Assembly (NCBI GenBank): GCA_963556195.1
Contig: OY744528.1
Location: forward strand, 55,658,066 to 55,722,065
Length of the DNA: 64,000 nt
Source: Sepiola atlantica
Lineage: Eukaryota > Mollusca > Cephalopoda > Sepiida > Sepiolidae
Direction of reading: 5' to 3'
Positions 39,151 through 50,339 of the stretch are shown in pieces. Position 1 is the stretch's first letter. Every line of letters starts with the position of its first letter. Below the pieces are notes generated by a model. The model did not search any database. It worked only from the letters and a program-made list of their open reading frames with translations, and was not told the DNA's origin. A program made the translations under genes and the position numbers.

Positions 39151-40247
39151 TTTTGTCAAAAAAAAAATAAATAAATAAAAATACTTACAGTATTTTTGAT
39201 TTTCTTTTTAGTAGCGTTTACATAAAATTAGAAAAACTTGTTTCAAGATCTGTTTCAGAAATTCACAACTGTGTTAGCTCTCGAGACGTTAGATGACAAA
39301 TCGAATCCGCACATATCACGAAGAAGAATTGCATTATAACAAAACCTCGAGCCGTGTTTTTCAGAATTTTGATGAAAGCAATATCTGAAATTTTTTTTGT
39401 TAAAAACATAAAATTTCTTTTAGAGTTGATATTTCCGCTTTAAGCCGTGTTAAAATTATGTTTCAAAAATTCACAACTGTGTTTCAGTTCTGGTTACATG
39501 GTTCTTTGGTCTCGATTCAAACAGTCAAATGTGCCTGTTATTTCATAGAAAACTTTTTATAAAATCTGTCAGGAAAAATTTTTCTTGTTTATTTTTTTCT
39601 TCTGTTGTATTTAAATTTAATTTTTCCATGAAAAGTGAAAGAACTTTTTTTTACAAGAGAACTTTCATCCACTCGAGTAAAATTGTTAATATTTTCTTTT
39701 GCATTAAAAAATCGTTAAATTTTAAATTTTTTGGCCTTAAATTTTAATTTTTCATTAGTTTCATTTGTTAAAAAAAAAGAAAAAAAAAAAAAAAAGCATA
39801 AAATGTTTTTTTTTGTTGTTTTTTTCAGTGAATAATTCATTTGTATTTTTAACTAATTTTATGAGCAGGTCGTAAATGCTAAATAATATTGCGTTAGATA
39901 TTTTCACAACTCTGAACATCCATTATTCACAAAGCTTAAAAAAAGACCGAATATTAAAATTGACTGTCAAATCATTGTATGATTTTTCACTTGTTTTCTG
40001 AAAAAAATTATTAAAAAGAAAGCGGAATATTTTCCATACTAAAAAAATCTAAACTTGTTTTTGCGAATTAAAATAATATTCAAATTTGTTTGCAATTTTT
40101 TTTTTTTTTTAAGCAGAAAAGCGTTAAATTTTAAAGAATAAAGAGTTAAAGAACTAACAATAAAATTGGGAAAATATTAACAATAAAATATATATTGTAA
40201 ACTAGTTTATAATATATTTTTAAAAACTTTTTTACTCTTGTAAATTG
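39151..40247. other. Very AT-rich stretch, no gene recognised
   Basis: It holds long A and T runs and an inverted relic of the 37.4-kb repeat near 39,240-39,320. Reading frames here are short and of low complexity. I see no conserved motif. Confidence 0.5.
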
Positions 40248-40301
40248 TGGATTGTTTCTTTACATTGTGGACAGTCATCCACAATGTCAAGAAACAATCC
40301 A
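40248..40301. repeat. 24-bp-arm hairpin
   Basis: The arms TGGATTGTTTCTTTACATTG... (40,248-40,271) and its complement (40,278-40,301) flank a 6-base loop CAGTCA, with one mismatch. Size and shape fit a small hairpin RNA precursor or the footprint of a palindromic element. Nothing else supports either reading. Confidence 0.75.
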
Positions 40302-40637
40302 CCAGCAGTAAGACACAATCCAATGCGAAAGCAGCTCTCTTCCACTTTATTAATAAATTTATAAGTTTTCAATTGCCAAAAAACAGTAGATTAATTTATT
40401 TAATACTTTGAAAAGTATCCTTGAAATCAGAGTAGATGCCACGCATATTATACATATCAAAATGATGGACTGTACCTCCCTACACACACACACATGGACT
40501 ATGTATATATATATAACTTTTAATGGAGAAAGAGAGAGGTAATGTCTTAATCGGGCTGCCATGATTTCAATAGACGATCAGAGTGCGGAACGTTGACGTG
40601 TCCCTTACGAGTCCGGCGATTAAAGTGGTAACGTGTT

Positions 40638-40705
40638 TCATCTCTATAAATTTATTATTAAAATTATATATATATATATTTTTTTTTTAATAATAAATTT
40701 ATATA
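40638..40705. repeat. AT palindrome with (TA)n core
   Basis: TATAAATTTATTATTAAAA and its complement flank a TA-repeat and a T-run. This is the first of two adjacent palindromes. Confidence 0.6.
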
Positions 40706-40896
40706 TATATAGTATTTGTAAATATTAAAATCCTAAAATTATCCATTTTAATATTCTTTCCTTAAACAAAAGTAAATACTAGTTTAAGTTATTTAGGCAA
40801 TTTTTTTTCAGTAAGTTTTTTTTTTGTCTCAAGGAAAATTAAAAAACAAAAAAAACAAAAAAAAAACGAAAAAAAGTTATTTCTATCACTATTGCT

Positions 40897-40964
40897 AAAA
40901 AATTAGCATTATCATTGCGAGATGTTATGTACATAATATCTCGCAATGATAATGCTAATTTTTT
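40897..40964. repeat. 68-bp near-perfect palindrome
   Basis: The sequence AAAAAATTAGCATTATCATT... runs without a spacer through a TTATGTACATAA centre to its complement, with one mismatched pair (40,924/40,937). As a fold-back with no loop it may be a tiny MITE or a replication error product. Confidence 0.8.
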
Positions 40965-41359
40965 TGTGTCGTAGAAAAAGGGTTTCTTTCCAAATTAGAT
41001 AATTTAATTTTGAAATAAACTATTTTACTTTAAAACAACTTCCTACAAGTATAACTTTATTTTAGGGAAATTAAAAAAAACGCTAAATGAAACGCGAATG
41101 TATTAATTTCTTAAAGAACGCAAAAACCAATTCTATGGCTGCGCTTGGAGGTCCCTACTGAAGAAAATGAAAGCGTATCAGTGGAAAAAAACAAAAATAC
41201 AAAAAAAACAATTTTGTTTCTGGCTTTTCTGCAAAAAGTATTTTTTAGGAAAAATGTCTTTATTTTTTTGGAAAAAGTTTGTCTTTTTCTGTGAAAAGTA
41301 GTTTTTTGAGAAACAAGTACTCAAAACAGCTCATTCTATATATATAGGTTTTTGGGCCA

Positions 41360-41660
41360 ATGTACTCGTCGACCACATGTGATGGTGACTATAATGTTCT
41401 CGCTTGTCAATTGTTATGTGAATCTATTAATATTCGGCTGGCGACTAATAGATACTTATACATACAATGCGAAAACGTAGAATGAATGAGAGACATGGTT
41501 TGATGTTTACGCTTCCGAGACCTTCTTCTAAAGAGGGAGATACACGTCAGCTTTCGTTTATATACAGAAGAGAAATATACAAAGGGAGACAATTATACAA
41601 TGTAAGTGAGGTAATTATGAAACACGTTGTCTCCAAATGCAAGACACTACAGTGACATAA
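41360..41660 (-). repeat. Possible Ty3/gypsy LTR relic
   Basis: On the minus strand this lies just past the gypsy integrase tail and has a TATA-like TGTATATAAACG at about 41,560. That is the position and content expected of a 3' LTR. I cannot see a second LTR or clear TG...CA ends, so the call rests on context. Confidence 0.3.
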
Positions 41661-41699
41661 TTGGCTTTAGTGGTACAGTACAGGTGTAGTTACAGCTGT

Positions 41700-41905
41700 T
41701 TGATGCACAGTAGGGGGGGGGGGATATGGGGATCAGGTGTTTCTGTGTTTAGAAAGGCTGTTTTCACCCTGTCAATGGATACAATGTCTTTTTTGCCACC
41801 AATGTCAAAGGTGAAAAGTTTGTTAGTGCGTGGAAAGCACGCGATAAGGACCAGACTGAGGCAATCCTTCCTGACTGGTGCCAGGGTAACGTCTGCAATA
41901 TCCTA
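41700..41905 (-). pseudogene. Ty3/gypsy integrase C-terminal fragment
   Basis: The minus strand encodes SGPYRVLS and, after a one-base frame change, TNKLFTFDIGGKKDIVSIDR and VKTAF, then a proline-rich end. GPYxVLS followed by F.V..GG....VSIDRLKPA is the classic C-terminal tail of gypsy-type integrases in animal genomes. The rest of Pol is absent upstream: the minus-strand 5' side passes into the dispersed repeat module at 41,850-42,010. A G11 run (41,713-41,723) lies close to its 3' end. Confidence 0.7.
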
Positions 41906-42299
41906 AGGGAACTCAAGTGTCCCTTAGGGAACTAATGATATCAATGCACCCTGATTGGCCAAACCAGCTCACAGGGACACTGATACGCAATACAAAGTAA
42001 ATCTAATTTTTGACTGCTACAAGTAGGCAAATTTGTAGTTATTTGTTTGTGTAACTTCTATTGTATAACAAAATTGAACTTTTTTTGATTTTTGGTTGAA
42101 TTTTGATTATGAATTCCCCCGCGACATTAAAGAGGGTACTTTCGCCGTAAAAGAGAAAAGTATAAATAATTTATTGGGTTCAATTGATCTACTAAATGAA
42201 CAAATAACTAACGGTTATCATCAGTGATATAGAGAAAGAAATGCTTTCGTACTGAAGGGTTTTTGGCCAACTATTTGGGAGATTTATTTAATTCTCATT

Positions 42300-43650
42300 A
42301 TAATGTTGCACCCAAATTAAAATGTCCTTTGTTTGATCCGGAAAGTTTATAGCTTGTTTAAATTTTTATAAAGAATTTGAGAATTGTGTTCTTAGTACAG
42401 GAAGTAAAGCCTTATTGTAAACATTTAAGGCGGTATGCTCAGAAAATAATTAGTCATCTTTCTGTTTCTGACGCAAATTATGATATTGCGTTGGATATTT
42501 TAGATAAAGAATTTTTCATCTAACAGAAACAAAGTTGATTCGAGAATATGATATCTGTTAAAATGTTTTTGAAAAGGAATTCTTAAGAATTCCTTTAATT
42601 TAAATTTGTTGGAGGATCATAAACCGGGTAATAAATTTATGAGTCACATAATTTTTGAGAGATTACCAGATCCTAAATCTTTGCCCATTGTAGAAGGATC
42701 AGCTAGTTTTAAGATTAAATGCAAATTTAATTGCTTGGTAGTCAGCGGTCTGATCTTTCATGAATTTCGAGTCGTAAGAAATAATTATCCTTCTCTTAAT
42801 TAAATTTTTAATAATTATTCTGAAGTCATTAGAACTTTAGAAATTATAAAACCCCATATAGGTATCCCACGAAATATTATTCTGGTAACAGAAATATTGT
42901 TCCTGTCAAGTCACAGAACATTATAAGAAATAGGAATGTATCGACTTTTAAAAATTTTCATGCCAGATCTTCAGCATTATTTTACAAATGCAATTTTTTG
43001 TAAAAGTAATTCGCATGCTGTAGGAGATATCCCACTTTGCGGGACAGGCTACAATGTATTATCAACAAGTTGTGAAAAAATTTTTCTGGCCCTAATCATA
43101 CTCCTGATAAATGTATGGTTTACTGGATCCTTGTTGGAAATGCAACAAGAAAGATCATGTGGATTCCAATCCTTATTTGCCCATTGTAGAAGTATCGGCT
43201 AACTTTAATAATTAATCTTATTAAATACAAATTTATTTGTTTGGTAGTCAGCAGTTTTATCTTTATAGCAAGGTTTGCAGCATGTTTAACTATCAACCTA
43301 ACAGGGAATTTTTGAGAGTTTGAGTCAGATTAGTCTAGCGATCGAATACTCCGGAAAAGAATTTAATATTCCTTTCCAATCTAAATTTGAATTTCCATGG
43401 AATGCTTCGAAGACTTGACAAGGAATGGTCATAAGTTGTCAGTTAATGCTTCAGAAATTCATGATACTATGACAGTACACGGGTTATTGGGGGTGAATGT
43501 TTTGAAAGTCTTGGGACCTATGAATCCAGTGAAGTGTTCTCAGGGAAAATGCATTTGAATTATCCAAAGGACATTTCTAGCTTTGCGTTGATCCTACAAA
43601 CGAGGTGGCCCATAGACTAAATTATAGTGAAATAAGTTATCCCATGTATG
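42300..43650 (+). pseudogene. BEL/Pao-type gag and protease relic
   Basis: Several frames together show a Gag of the BEL/Pao kind. PLFDPESL lies near 42,320. A block with SHLSVSDANYDIALDILDKEF (about 42,450-42,520) matches the family's NY..A...L pattern. LLEDHKPGNKFMSHIIFERLP follows from 42,610. Near 43,120-43,165 CWKCNKKDHV begins a zinc knuckle (CX2CX4H). GLLGVNVLKVLGP near 43,490 may come from the aspartic protease. Stops and frame changes separate these blocks, so nothing complete can be made. The reverse transcriptase relic follows at 44,200. Confidence 0.7.
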
Positions 43651-43859
43651 ACCTATGTATATTATGTGTTGGACCCCAAATCCAACTACTTTTATCCTAT
43701 AGAAAGTTTTAGTGACTCATCGGTTGATTTTGACTAAAAAACGTTGAGATATTTTCGGGATTCCATAGAGTATCGTGACGGAAACTATCATGTGGGATGA
43801 AGATCTGTTCCTTCCAATTATAGTGTTCTCAATAGAGTATTGATTTACTCCTCTCCAGG

Positions 43860-44165
43860 AGTTAGTCACAAGGCCAGTTTTTATCTTACTCCCACAAGTA
43901 AGATGTGACCCAAGGTCGGGTCGGGAAAGTGGGGTTTAAAAAATTGCCTGGGCAGCCCCGTCGGGGCGCCTCAGGCAGTAAGCAATAAACTCACTCCTCC
44001 CCAAAGAGGGGAGGCGAAGCCTGGCAGAGTGCACCTCCTAGAACTGCACAGGACAGACCCATAGACCGGTATAAATCAAGCCCCGAAGGCCAAGACAATA
44101 CCAGTCTATAGGGTGCAGTATCCATCGGAACAGATACTATACTTTGATCTTCTCAATATAGTGAA
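43860..44165 (-). ncRNA. Segment with U2 snRNA 5'-like end (pseudogene or repeat)
   Basis: On the minus strand, 44,154-44,128 reads GAGAAGATCAAAGTATAGTATCTGTTCC, close to U2 snRNA residues ~17-47, which include the branch-point recognition GTAGTA region. Further along the minus strand is a G+C-rich sequence with strong local pairing (GCCTCCCCTCTTTGGGGAGG; TGCCTGAGGCGCCCCGACGG), unlike the AT-rich surroundings and not U2. It splits the BEL/Pao relic, so it may be an inserted snRNA-derived element. It is not a functional U2 gene: the Sm site and the 3' stem-loops do not follow. Confidence 0.45.
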
Positions 44166-44201
44166 TAAGTTAAGTAAGCAAAATTTAAACGAGAACTATT
44201 T

Positions 44202-44810
44202 TTGGAGCAGGAATCGGAAGGGAGAATAAATGTTAAACCTGATGTTTTTGAAGGAAGTACTACTACAAGTGGACGTTCTTCAATTAACGATTACGTTTAT
44301 CTGTTCAGGGATATGTTAGATCTGCTCTTGAAATTCAGAAAAGATCGATATGTTCTGCTAGCTGATGTGCACGAGGCTTTCTTGATGATTAGATTGAAGA
44401 CTGAAAAGGACAGAAACCGATTTTGTTTCTTTGTCAAGCTAAATGATGCAATTGTGTGCTTTCACTACAAAACACTTTGGCTTTGTGGCAAGCCCCTTCA
44501 TTCTCAACTTTATGATCAAATATTATGTAGAAGGTATCCTGATACTCTTTTCAACCATTTTTATGTGGACAACCTCATCAAAACACACAATTCTTCTGAA
44601 TTACTATTTGATATGACACCATTCAAGTTGTCTGAAGGAAACTTTTTCTTGAAATCTTGTAATTCCAACTGCAAAGCGTTAAAATCAAAGATGAAGAGTG
44701 ATGGTAGTTTTATTACACAATTCTCCATAAAGAATGATCCCCGCTCTAAATTCTTAAATAATTGTTTTTTTTCTTCTATCCACCAGATTTTTCAAGGTGT
44801 TCACATGTAA
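44202..44810 (+). pseudogene. BEL/Pao reverse transcriptase fragment
   Basis: This is a 202-codon open frame. Residues 30-75 (INDYVYLFRDMLDLLLKFR, then VLLADVHEAFLMIRL) match the BEL/Pao reverse transcriptase, with the first catalytic Asp kept in ADV. At residues 120-125 the FYVDN box stands where YVDD is expected, so the second catalytic Asp has become Asn. The part between these boxes is much shorter than in full elements, and the C-terminal 70 residues are no longer recognisable. The upstream gag relic is in the same orientation. This is a dead remnant with a fortuitously long open frame. Confidence 0.72.
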
Positions 44811-44950
44811 TCGCCTAAACAGAGTAGAATCTCGTTTTTTTCCAGATTCAAGTAACAGCATGAATATCTTCCATTATTAAGTCAGTTATTGCAAAAAAAA
44901 AAAAAAAAAAAAACGTAACTAAAAAAGAGCTTATTAAAAAATTTAAAATA

Positions 44951-44989
44951 TGGTACTTTTGTCCCGATTATATTAGGACAAAAGTACCA
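44951..44989. repeat. 14-bp-arm palindrome
   Basis: TGGTACTTTTGTCC, an 11-base loop, then the exact complement. It is close to another palindrome at 45,090. Confidence 0.8.
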
Positions 44990-45089
44990 GTTCAGACCAG
45001 ACCAAAAATCAATTTTATTGAACATTTGGACGAATAAAGAGCGAAATGGGTAATAAAATTCAAGTCTCTATAGTACAATTGAAGCTTAA

Positions 45090-45132
45090 AAAATTAAATT
45101 AACAAGTTTAAATAACTTGTTAATTTAATTTT
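45090..45132. repeat. 19-bp-arm palindrome
   Basis: AAAATTAAATTAACAAGTT, five bases, then the exact complement. Confidence 0.85.
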
Positions 45133-45754
45133 ACTTGAGTGATTGATCCCATCCCTTCAGATAAAATAAGTAAATTTAAATTATTTTAGCACTGTTCATG
45201 AAATCAAATTTTCAAGAAGTCCATTTATCCTAAGGACATTGCAGACACCTACAAGAGAAACGATTAACTTGCAACAAAGGCAAGAGGTCAGAGAAAGGCT
45301 GTTGTGACCGTGTCAATCCTTTTAATCTGGGCAACTTGTTGTATCTGTACCAATTGCAAAATAGCCTGTAGTCATAGCTGATGTTACTTTGACCATATAT
45401 CACTCTTGGAATTCTGTTGGATTTTCCCAAGACAGGAATGCCAATAAAAAAATATACCATGAAAGATTCCTGGTCATATTATTAACATGTAATCTAGTGG
45501 ACTTCATTTCTATTTGCTTCTCATTTTCGTCATCCTAAAGTCTCCAATGTCTTAAATTCCTTTGTCCTGAAATTGATAATTCTTAATCCATGTTATCCAC
45601 TAAAATATAAATTCCCACCTTCATACAATTACAAATTTTAAATTCAAACCTTTCAGACAATTTAAGGTTCATACACTTTTTAAAAAATCACTATGTAATG
45701 TTTACAAAATTTAATTTTTAATTTGTTTTCCCAAAACTTTGCTCTTTATGATAA
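45133..45754. other. Spacer, no gene recognised
   Basis: AT-rich DNA upstream of the THAP relic. It may include the lost 5' end of that transposon, but I see no terminal repeat. Confidence 0.4.
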
Positions 45755-47760
45755 AGAAAATGCTGTGACAGGTTGTCGTGGCCATTATAATCAGGAAAAT
45801 AAGGTTCCTGTTTTTAGTCTTCTTTAAGATCAAAATGAGAGAGAATGATGGCTAAAAACAATACCCAGAGACGACACTTCTGACAAACCAAGCACTGTTG
45901 TTTGTGAAAGGCATTTTCCTTCCGGGTATGAAACAGTGGTTATTAGAGGAAAATTACGACCGAAGAATCCTCCATCAGTATTTATTTGATCATCTGCCAT
46001 AAAGTGTATTAAGTCCTCAATCAAAACCAAATAAATTTTCAGCTTCTGTGCGAAATGATGAGTTAGCACAGAAAAAGAAAAAATTAGCAGTTTTCAAAAT
46101 TTGTTAGACAATATTGATCAACAGGATTTTGTATCAGAAGTTACATTCTATAAAATTAACAATCAGCTGTTGATCCAGTCTGTTGAATTTCTATTATTAT
46201 TTATGAGGTATTCCAATATTTATGATAAATTTTTTTGAAAATTCAAAATTTGAATGCTACCATGCTGGTATACATACAACTATTTGTTCTCTTTCAAAAA
46301 AATCAAGTCTTAATGTTTCAGCATTAATGAAGCAATTCGTTTTCTCAGTAGAAATTGATAAAAAAAAATATTTTAACAGAACAAATTAATATTATTTCTC
46401 CACCAAGTATTGGCACAAAACATTATGACTAATATTCTTATCAGGGCATTTGCATATTTTGTAATGTTTCGGTCATTACATAATCGACTTTGGGATGATT
46501 TTAAATTACCCAGTTTCAAAATTAGATGATTTTAATTTTCTGGGTGACATTTTCTAAAATTTCTGAAAATCAGAAAAAGTGCATTCTTTTAGTTGATGAA
46601 GTGTATGTAAAAGCTTTTTTATCACAGAAAATGTATTTGGTTTTGCTGAAAACTCTGAAGGATTAACAACAACAGTATTGGGGATTTATGGTAAAATGTT
46701 TACATGGTGGACCAAAATTTTTATATAAAAATTTCAAATATTGTTGATCTAATTAAACAATTAAATGGTCAAGTAATTGCAATTGTATGTGACAACAACA
46801 GGATTAATCAATCTTTTTTCAAAAAACTTGACACTGTTTATGATAAGCCTTGGCTAACTAAAATGGCTTGTATTTACTTTTTGACTATGTCCACCTTTTT
46901 AAAAATATTTGAAATACTGAAGTTTCTTTTGAATTACTATTTGATTCTGAAGGCAAGAAGATGTTAGCAAAATGGGAAGTAGTAAAGGGTCTTTAGGAAC
47001 ATGAAAACACTCAGTTTGTTAAATTATCAAAACCAACAGATGTAGCAGTTTACCCAAAACATGTTGAGCGACCAAAGGTTTCTCATTTCTCAAGTTTTCT
47101 GTGATTAAACTGAAGCAGCAAGTAAATTACATCTTTAATATTAAATGAAGAGAATACTGCAGAAACAGTTCATTTTATTGGAAAGGTTTTGACATTTTAG
47201 AAAATTGTCAGTGTTAAAGAAATTTATAGTGACATTAAGAAAAATGATCAAAGGTGATAAATTTAAATAATGGAAACCTTATATTTCTTTGTAATTTTGG
47301 AAAAATGGCACAGAAGCAAGCAAGGAAAAAGAACAAGGGATACTAGTTTAGTGATTGAATATACATGCAATGGTTTAACTGCGGTTTGTAAATATTTACT
47401 AAGCAGTGGGTTTAACTTTGTTATGCTTAGTCAATTCATCAGACTATTTAGAAAATGAATTTGGAAAATTTAGACAAAGTTTTGGTGGTGCATATAACTA
47501 TTCAAAATATTGAAAAATTAAAAAAAAAACAAAATCTATTTAAATTAGATGTTGATGTCAAAGAATACAACTTTGATTCAGGACATAATTGTTCAAAATG
47601 TGAATATTTGTTAGATGAAATGGCAGGCAAAATAATTTTTTTTAAAGAAATAGATCATGGTAATTTAAAAATTCCACTGGATACCAGAATCCAGTGGGTG
47701 TTTTGTTGTTAAATTGAACACTTGTAGACATTCTTTGACGAAAATCTTTCTGTCAGTTTC
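45755..47760 (+). pseudogene. P-element / THAP-type transposase relic
   Basis: The 5' end (45,757-45,990) reads as a degenerate THAP zinc finger, the DNA-binding domain of P-type transposases: VTGCRGHY, KVPVFSLL, TIPRDDTSDK, VVCERHFPSGYETVVIRGK, LRPKNPPSVF. It includes part of the C2CH set (Cys of GC, Cys and His of VCERHF). Downstream, in shifting frames, come LLVDEVYVKAFL (46,590), GQVIAIVCDNNRINQSFFKKL (46,767), LLFDYVHLFKNI (46,880) and YLENEFGKFRQSFGG (47,447), in the order of the catalytic core and C-terminus of P/THAP9 proteins. There are many stops and at least four frame changes, so it is long dead. An exapted product is very unlikely. Confidence 0.75.
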
Positions 47761-48420
47761 TGATATGCACTAGCATTCCCAGTCTGCTGCCAATATCTTG
47801 CGACATTTGCGATTTCGTACCTTAATGCGTTCAAATCGCAATTTCTCGCTTATTTCTGGTCCAATTTTTTAAATATATATAGGGTTGGAAAGAAAAGAAA
47901 ATTTTTTTTCCGAATATGTAATTTGCGGGTGCTTTTATCCATTGAATTATTTTTTACAGCGAGTTAAAACGGGAAAATAAAAAATACGAGCTTTTTTTTA
48001 AAGACTCAATTTTTACACGTTCGTTTGCTTTTCAAAGTTAAAGCAGCCAATATTTATCAATATTCTTAAAATTCTACAGCCAATCAGAACACACCTAAAC
48101 TACAACTAGGCAGTTATATTTTTTTTCTTAGAGCATTTGAAGGCGAAACACGATATTTCTTCAAAAATTATAAGGTACGCATCTTATTCGCAAATGTTTT
48201 CAAATAGAAAATAGATTTAGAATTATTTTGATATATATGTGAAATTTGAATATTTAAATAGCCGGAAAGTTTGTTTAACTTTTAGTTTTGGAAAAAAACC
48301 GACTGAAAAATTACGCGTTATACAAATTAATTCCATAATATATTTATTTCCAGAGGATCCCTAACGATGACACTTCTGAGGGGAATGCTCCATGCATCTC
48401 TCGCAGAGACATTATCTGAA
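47761..48420. other. Spacer, no gene recognised
   Basis: AT-rich with T runs. It shows no motif or repeat that I can match elsewhere in the window. Confidence 0.4.
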
Positions 48421-48423
48421 AAT

Positions 48424-48439
48424 CCCCCCCCCCCCCCCC
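48424..48439 (+). repeat. Poly-C tract (16 C)
   Basis: This is one of at least nine C or G homopolymer runs of 10-16 bases between 41.7 and 62.6 kb. The others are at 41,713, 49,241, 50,593, 58,638, 59,973, 60,191, 61,422 and 62,541. Confidence 0.95.
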
Positions 48440-50270
48440 ATTATTTTAACATTTTTCAAACCTAGATCTCTAAAAGAATATAACAGCCCAGGAGAGTGCT
48501 TTCACTTTGCCATGGGCACGCATGTGCAAGGAAACCAAGTGTCCACCACAAGTAATATCCACTCCCCCACAGAACATTAAAAATTATTTAGCCAGATGGG
48601 GCATTTGACTGGGTGAGCAATTAACAACCTTTTCACTCTTAACTTGGGCGTTGTGTGTGGGTGACAGTGGTGTCATCGACCAGAATGATTCCATGAGACA
48701 TCACACCACAACAGCGGATTATTTACATGCACATACAGGGGTGTGCACTCCACCCAGGTGATGCACCAACTCAAGTCAATTGGATCCATCCCAATCACCG
48801 CTCCAGTGACATCCACTTGGAATCTCCAGTTCCTTCCACTCTTCAGTGACCACAATCTTCCCATTCACAATCTCAACACAGTTCTTCCATTCATTATCTT
48901 CCTACACCCATCTGGTTTTACACATGCAGCCATAATTTAAAAATGTAAATACCGCAGGTACTTATTCCAACTGTTTGTTTTTTTTGCTTTTTAATTGGCT
49001 ACAACATATGTTAAACCCCTTCCTTTTTTTTTATATTATACAAATTTCATTTTATTAACTTAAACAAAAATATTAAAACAAACGCCCACACATGTGATTG
49101 AAAAATAAAATTCACATGCCTTTCACTGGCCCCAAACGATGTATTCTTTTCTTGACTTTCCTTAGTTTAATCAATTTTTTTCTAAATCAATTAAAATATA
49201 TCTAATATCAACAATATGAAGTAAATTCTAATTAATGAAACCCCCCCCCCCATTTCCTATGTTTTTACATAATTAATAAAAATAATAAAGCAATTCAGAT
49301 AAGATTAAGATCGTTTTACAATAATATTCATTACATAATTAACCCATAAGTGAAAAAAACATTGGTTCTGCTTATTCAATGATTGTTTCCACCTCCACAC
49401 ATTTGTTTCGCAATATTGCTTTATTCCTTCGACAAATATTTAGCATGGGTGTTCAAATGTTTATTTTAGAAGAACCGACTTCATTCAACGATTGCGATCC
49501 ATTTGTGAATTGGAAGTGAAACGGCAAATTGATTTTCTTTCTCTTCCGTCCACAGTCACATTTAAAAAATTAACTAATTTGCATCGAAACCATCAAACGC
49601 TAATGTTTACCTATCTATATGAATAAATGAGAAAGATATTGTTTCGCAACACACAATAAAGTTATGAATAAAATGTCTTAATGTTTTAAGCACCAAACTG
49701 CGAAGCAATAGCGGGTCGACAAAGCCTGCTGGTAGGATCATAAGACTATATCTCTCTCCAAAACGCTGTCCTCCTCTCACGGTTGCTGCATTTTGCAGAG
49801 TCAATCCCAGTCCGCTGGACATACAGTGTCTATGCCTCCAGCATTCACTGCATTTTTCAGGGTCAATCCAGGTAATTTAAGCACTAGATGTGAATTCCTG
49901 GATGTTCTCCAACGTCTGCTGTGTCCCACACAGGGTCAAAATCCAATGGTCACAGCACAGATGTGAATCCGTTCACTGCACTGGCCACAATTGTCATACA
50001 CGTGCTGGTCCATAGTTGTCATCAGACTCAGTGCTGTAACAAAGAATTCTCTATCCCAACGCCATGTTATAAACAAGTAACAGATTTATTTGTTGGAAAC
50101 TCATTTTGACCGCACCTGACGGAGCATCTATCATCTGCACTGTCCACCATTCGCATGCACCACTAAAAACATGCAGTCTACTGCATTTTTTACACTTTTT
50201 GATAAGTGAGAATTTCTTTAGTATGATTCACAAAAGGAAAATATCACAAGGCATAGTTAAGATACAAGTT
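48440..50270. other. Less AT-rich stretch without a recognised gene
   Basis: Bases 48,480-48,930 and 49,690-50,150 have noticeably more G+C than their surroundings and hold short open frames on both strands (63-71 codons), none with a family match I know. They could be old repeat fragments or 3' flanking DNA of the eL27 gene. The stretch between (48,950-49,600) is AT-rich with a poly-C tract. Confidence 0.4.
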
Positions 50271-50273
50271 TAA

Positions 50274-50279
50274 TTTATT
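50274..50279 (-). promoter_or_regulatory. RpL27: eL27 polyadenylation signal AATAAA
   Basis: A canonical hexamer on the minus strand, 11 bases after the eL27 stop codon. It predicts a very short 3' UTR, as is common for ribosomal protein genes. Confidence 0.8.
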
Positions 50280-50290
50280 GAACACATTGT

Positions 50291-50339
50291 TTAGAAGCGC
50301 AGCTTTTGGAAAAACCATCTATTCTTGCCAGTCTTGTAT
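50291..50339 (-). CDS. RpL27: eL27 last coding exon
   Basis: 49 bases after the acceptor TTCTCTTCAG. It codes for the C-terminus [15 protein letters not shown] and ends with TAA at 50,293-50,291. Lys to Arg in KNR is the only change from the near-universal KNKWFF block. Confidence 0.95.

Noticed and set aside
39529..39747. 72-codon plus-strand frame
   Set aside because: Low-complexity Phe/Lys/Ser sequence from T- and A-runs, with no recognisable motif.
45830..46069. 79-codon minus-strand frame
   Set aside because: Antisense to the THAP-domain relic, which explains the sequence on the plus strand.
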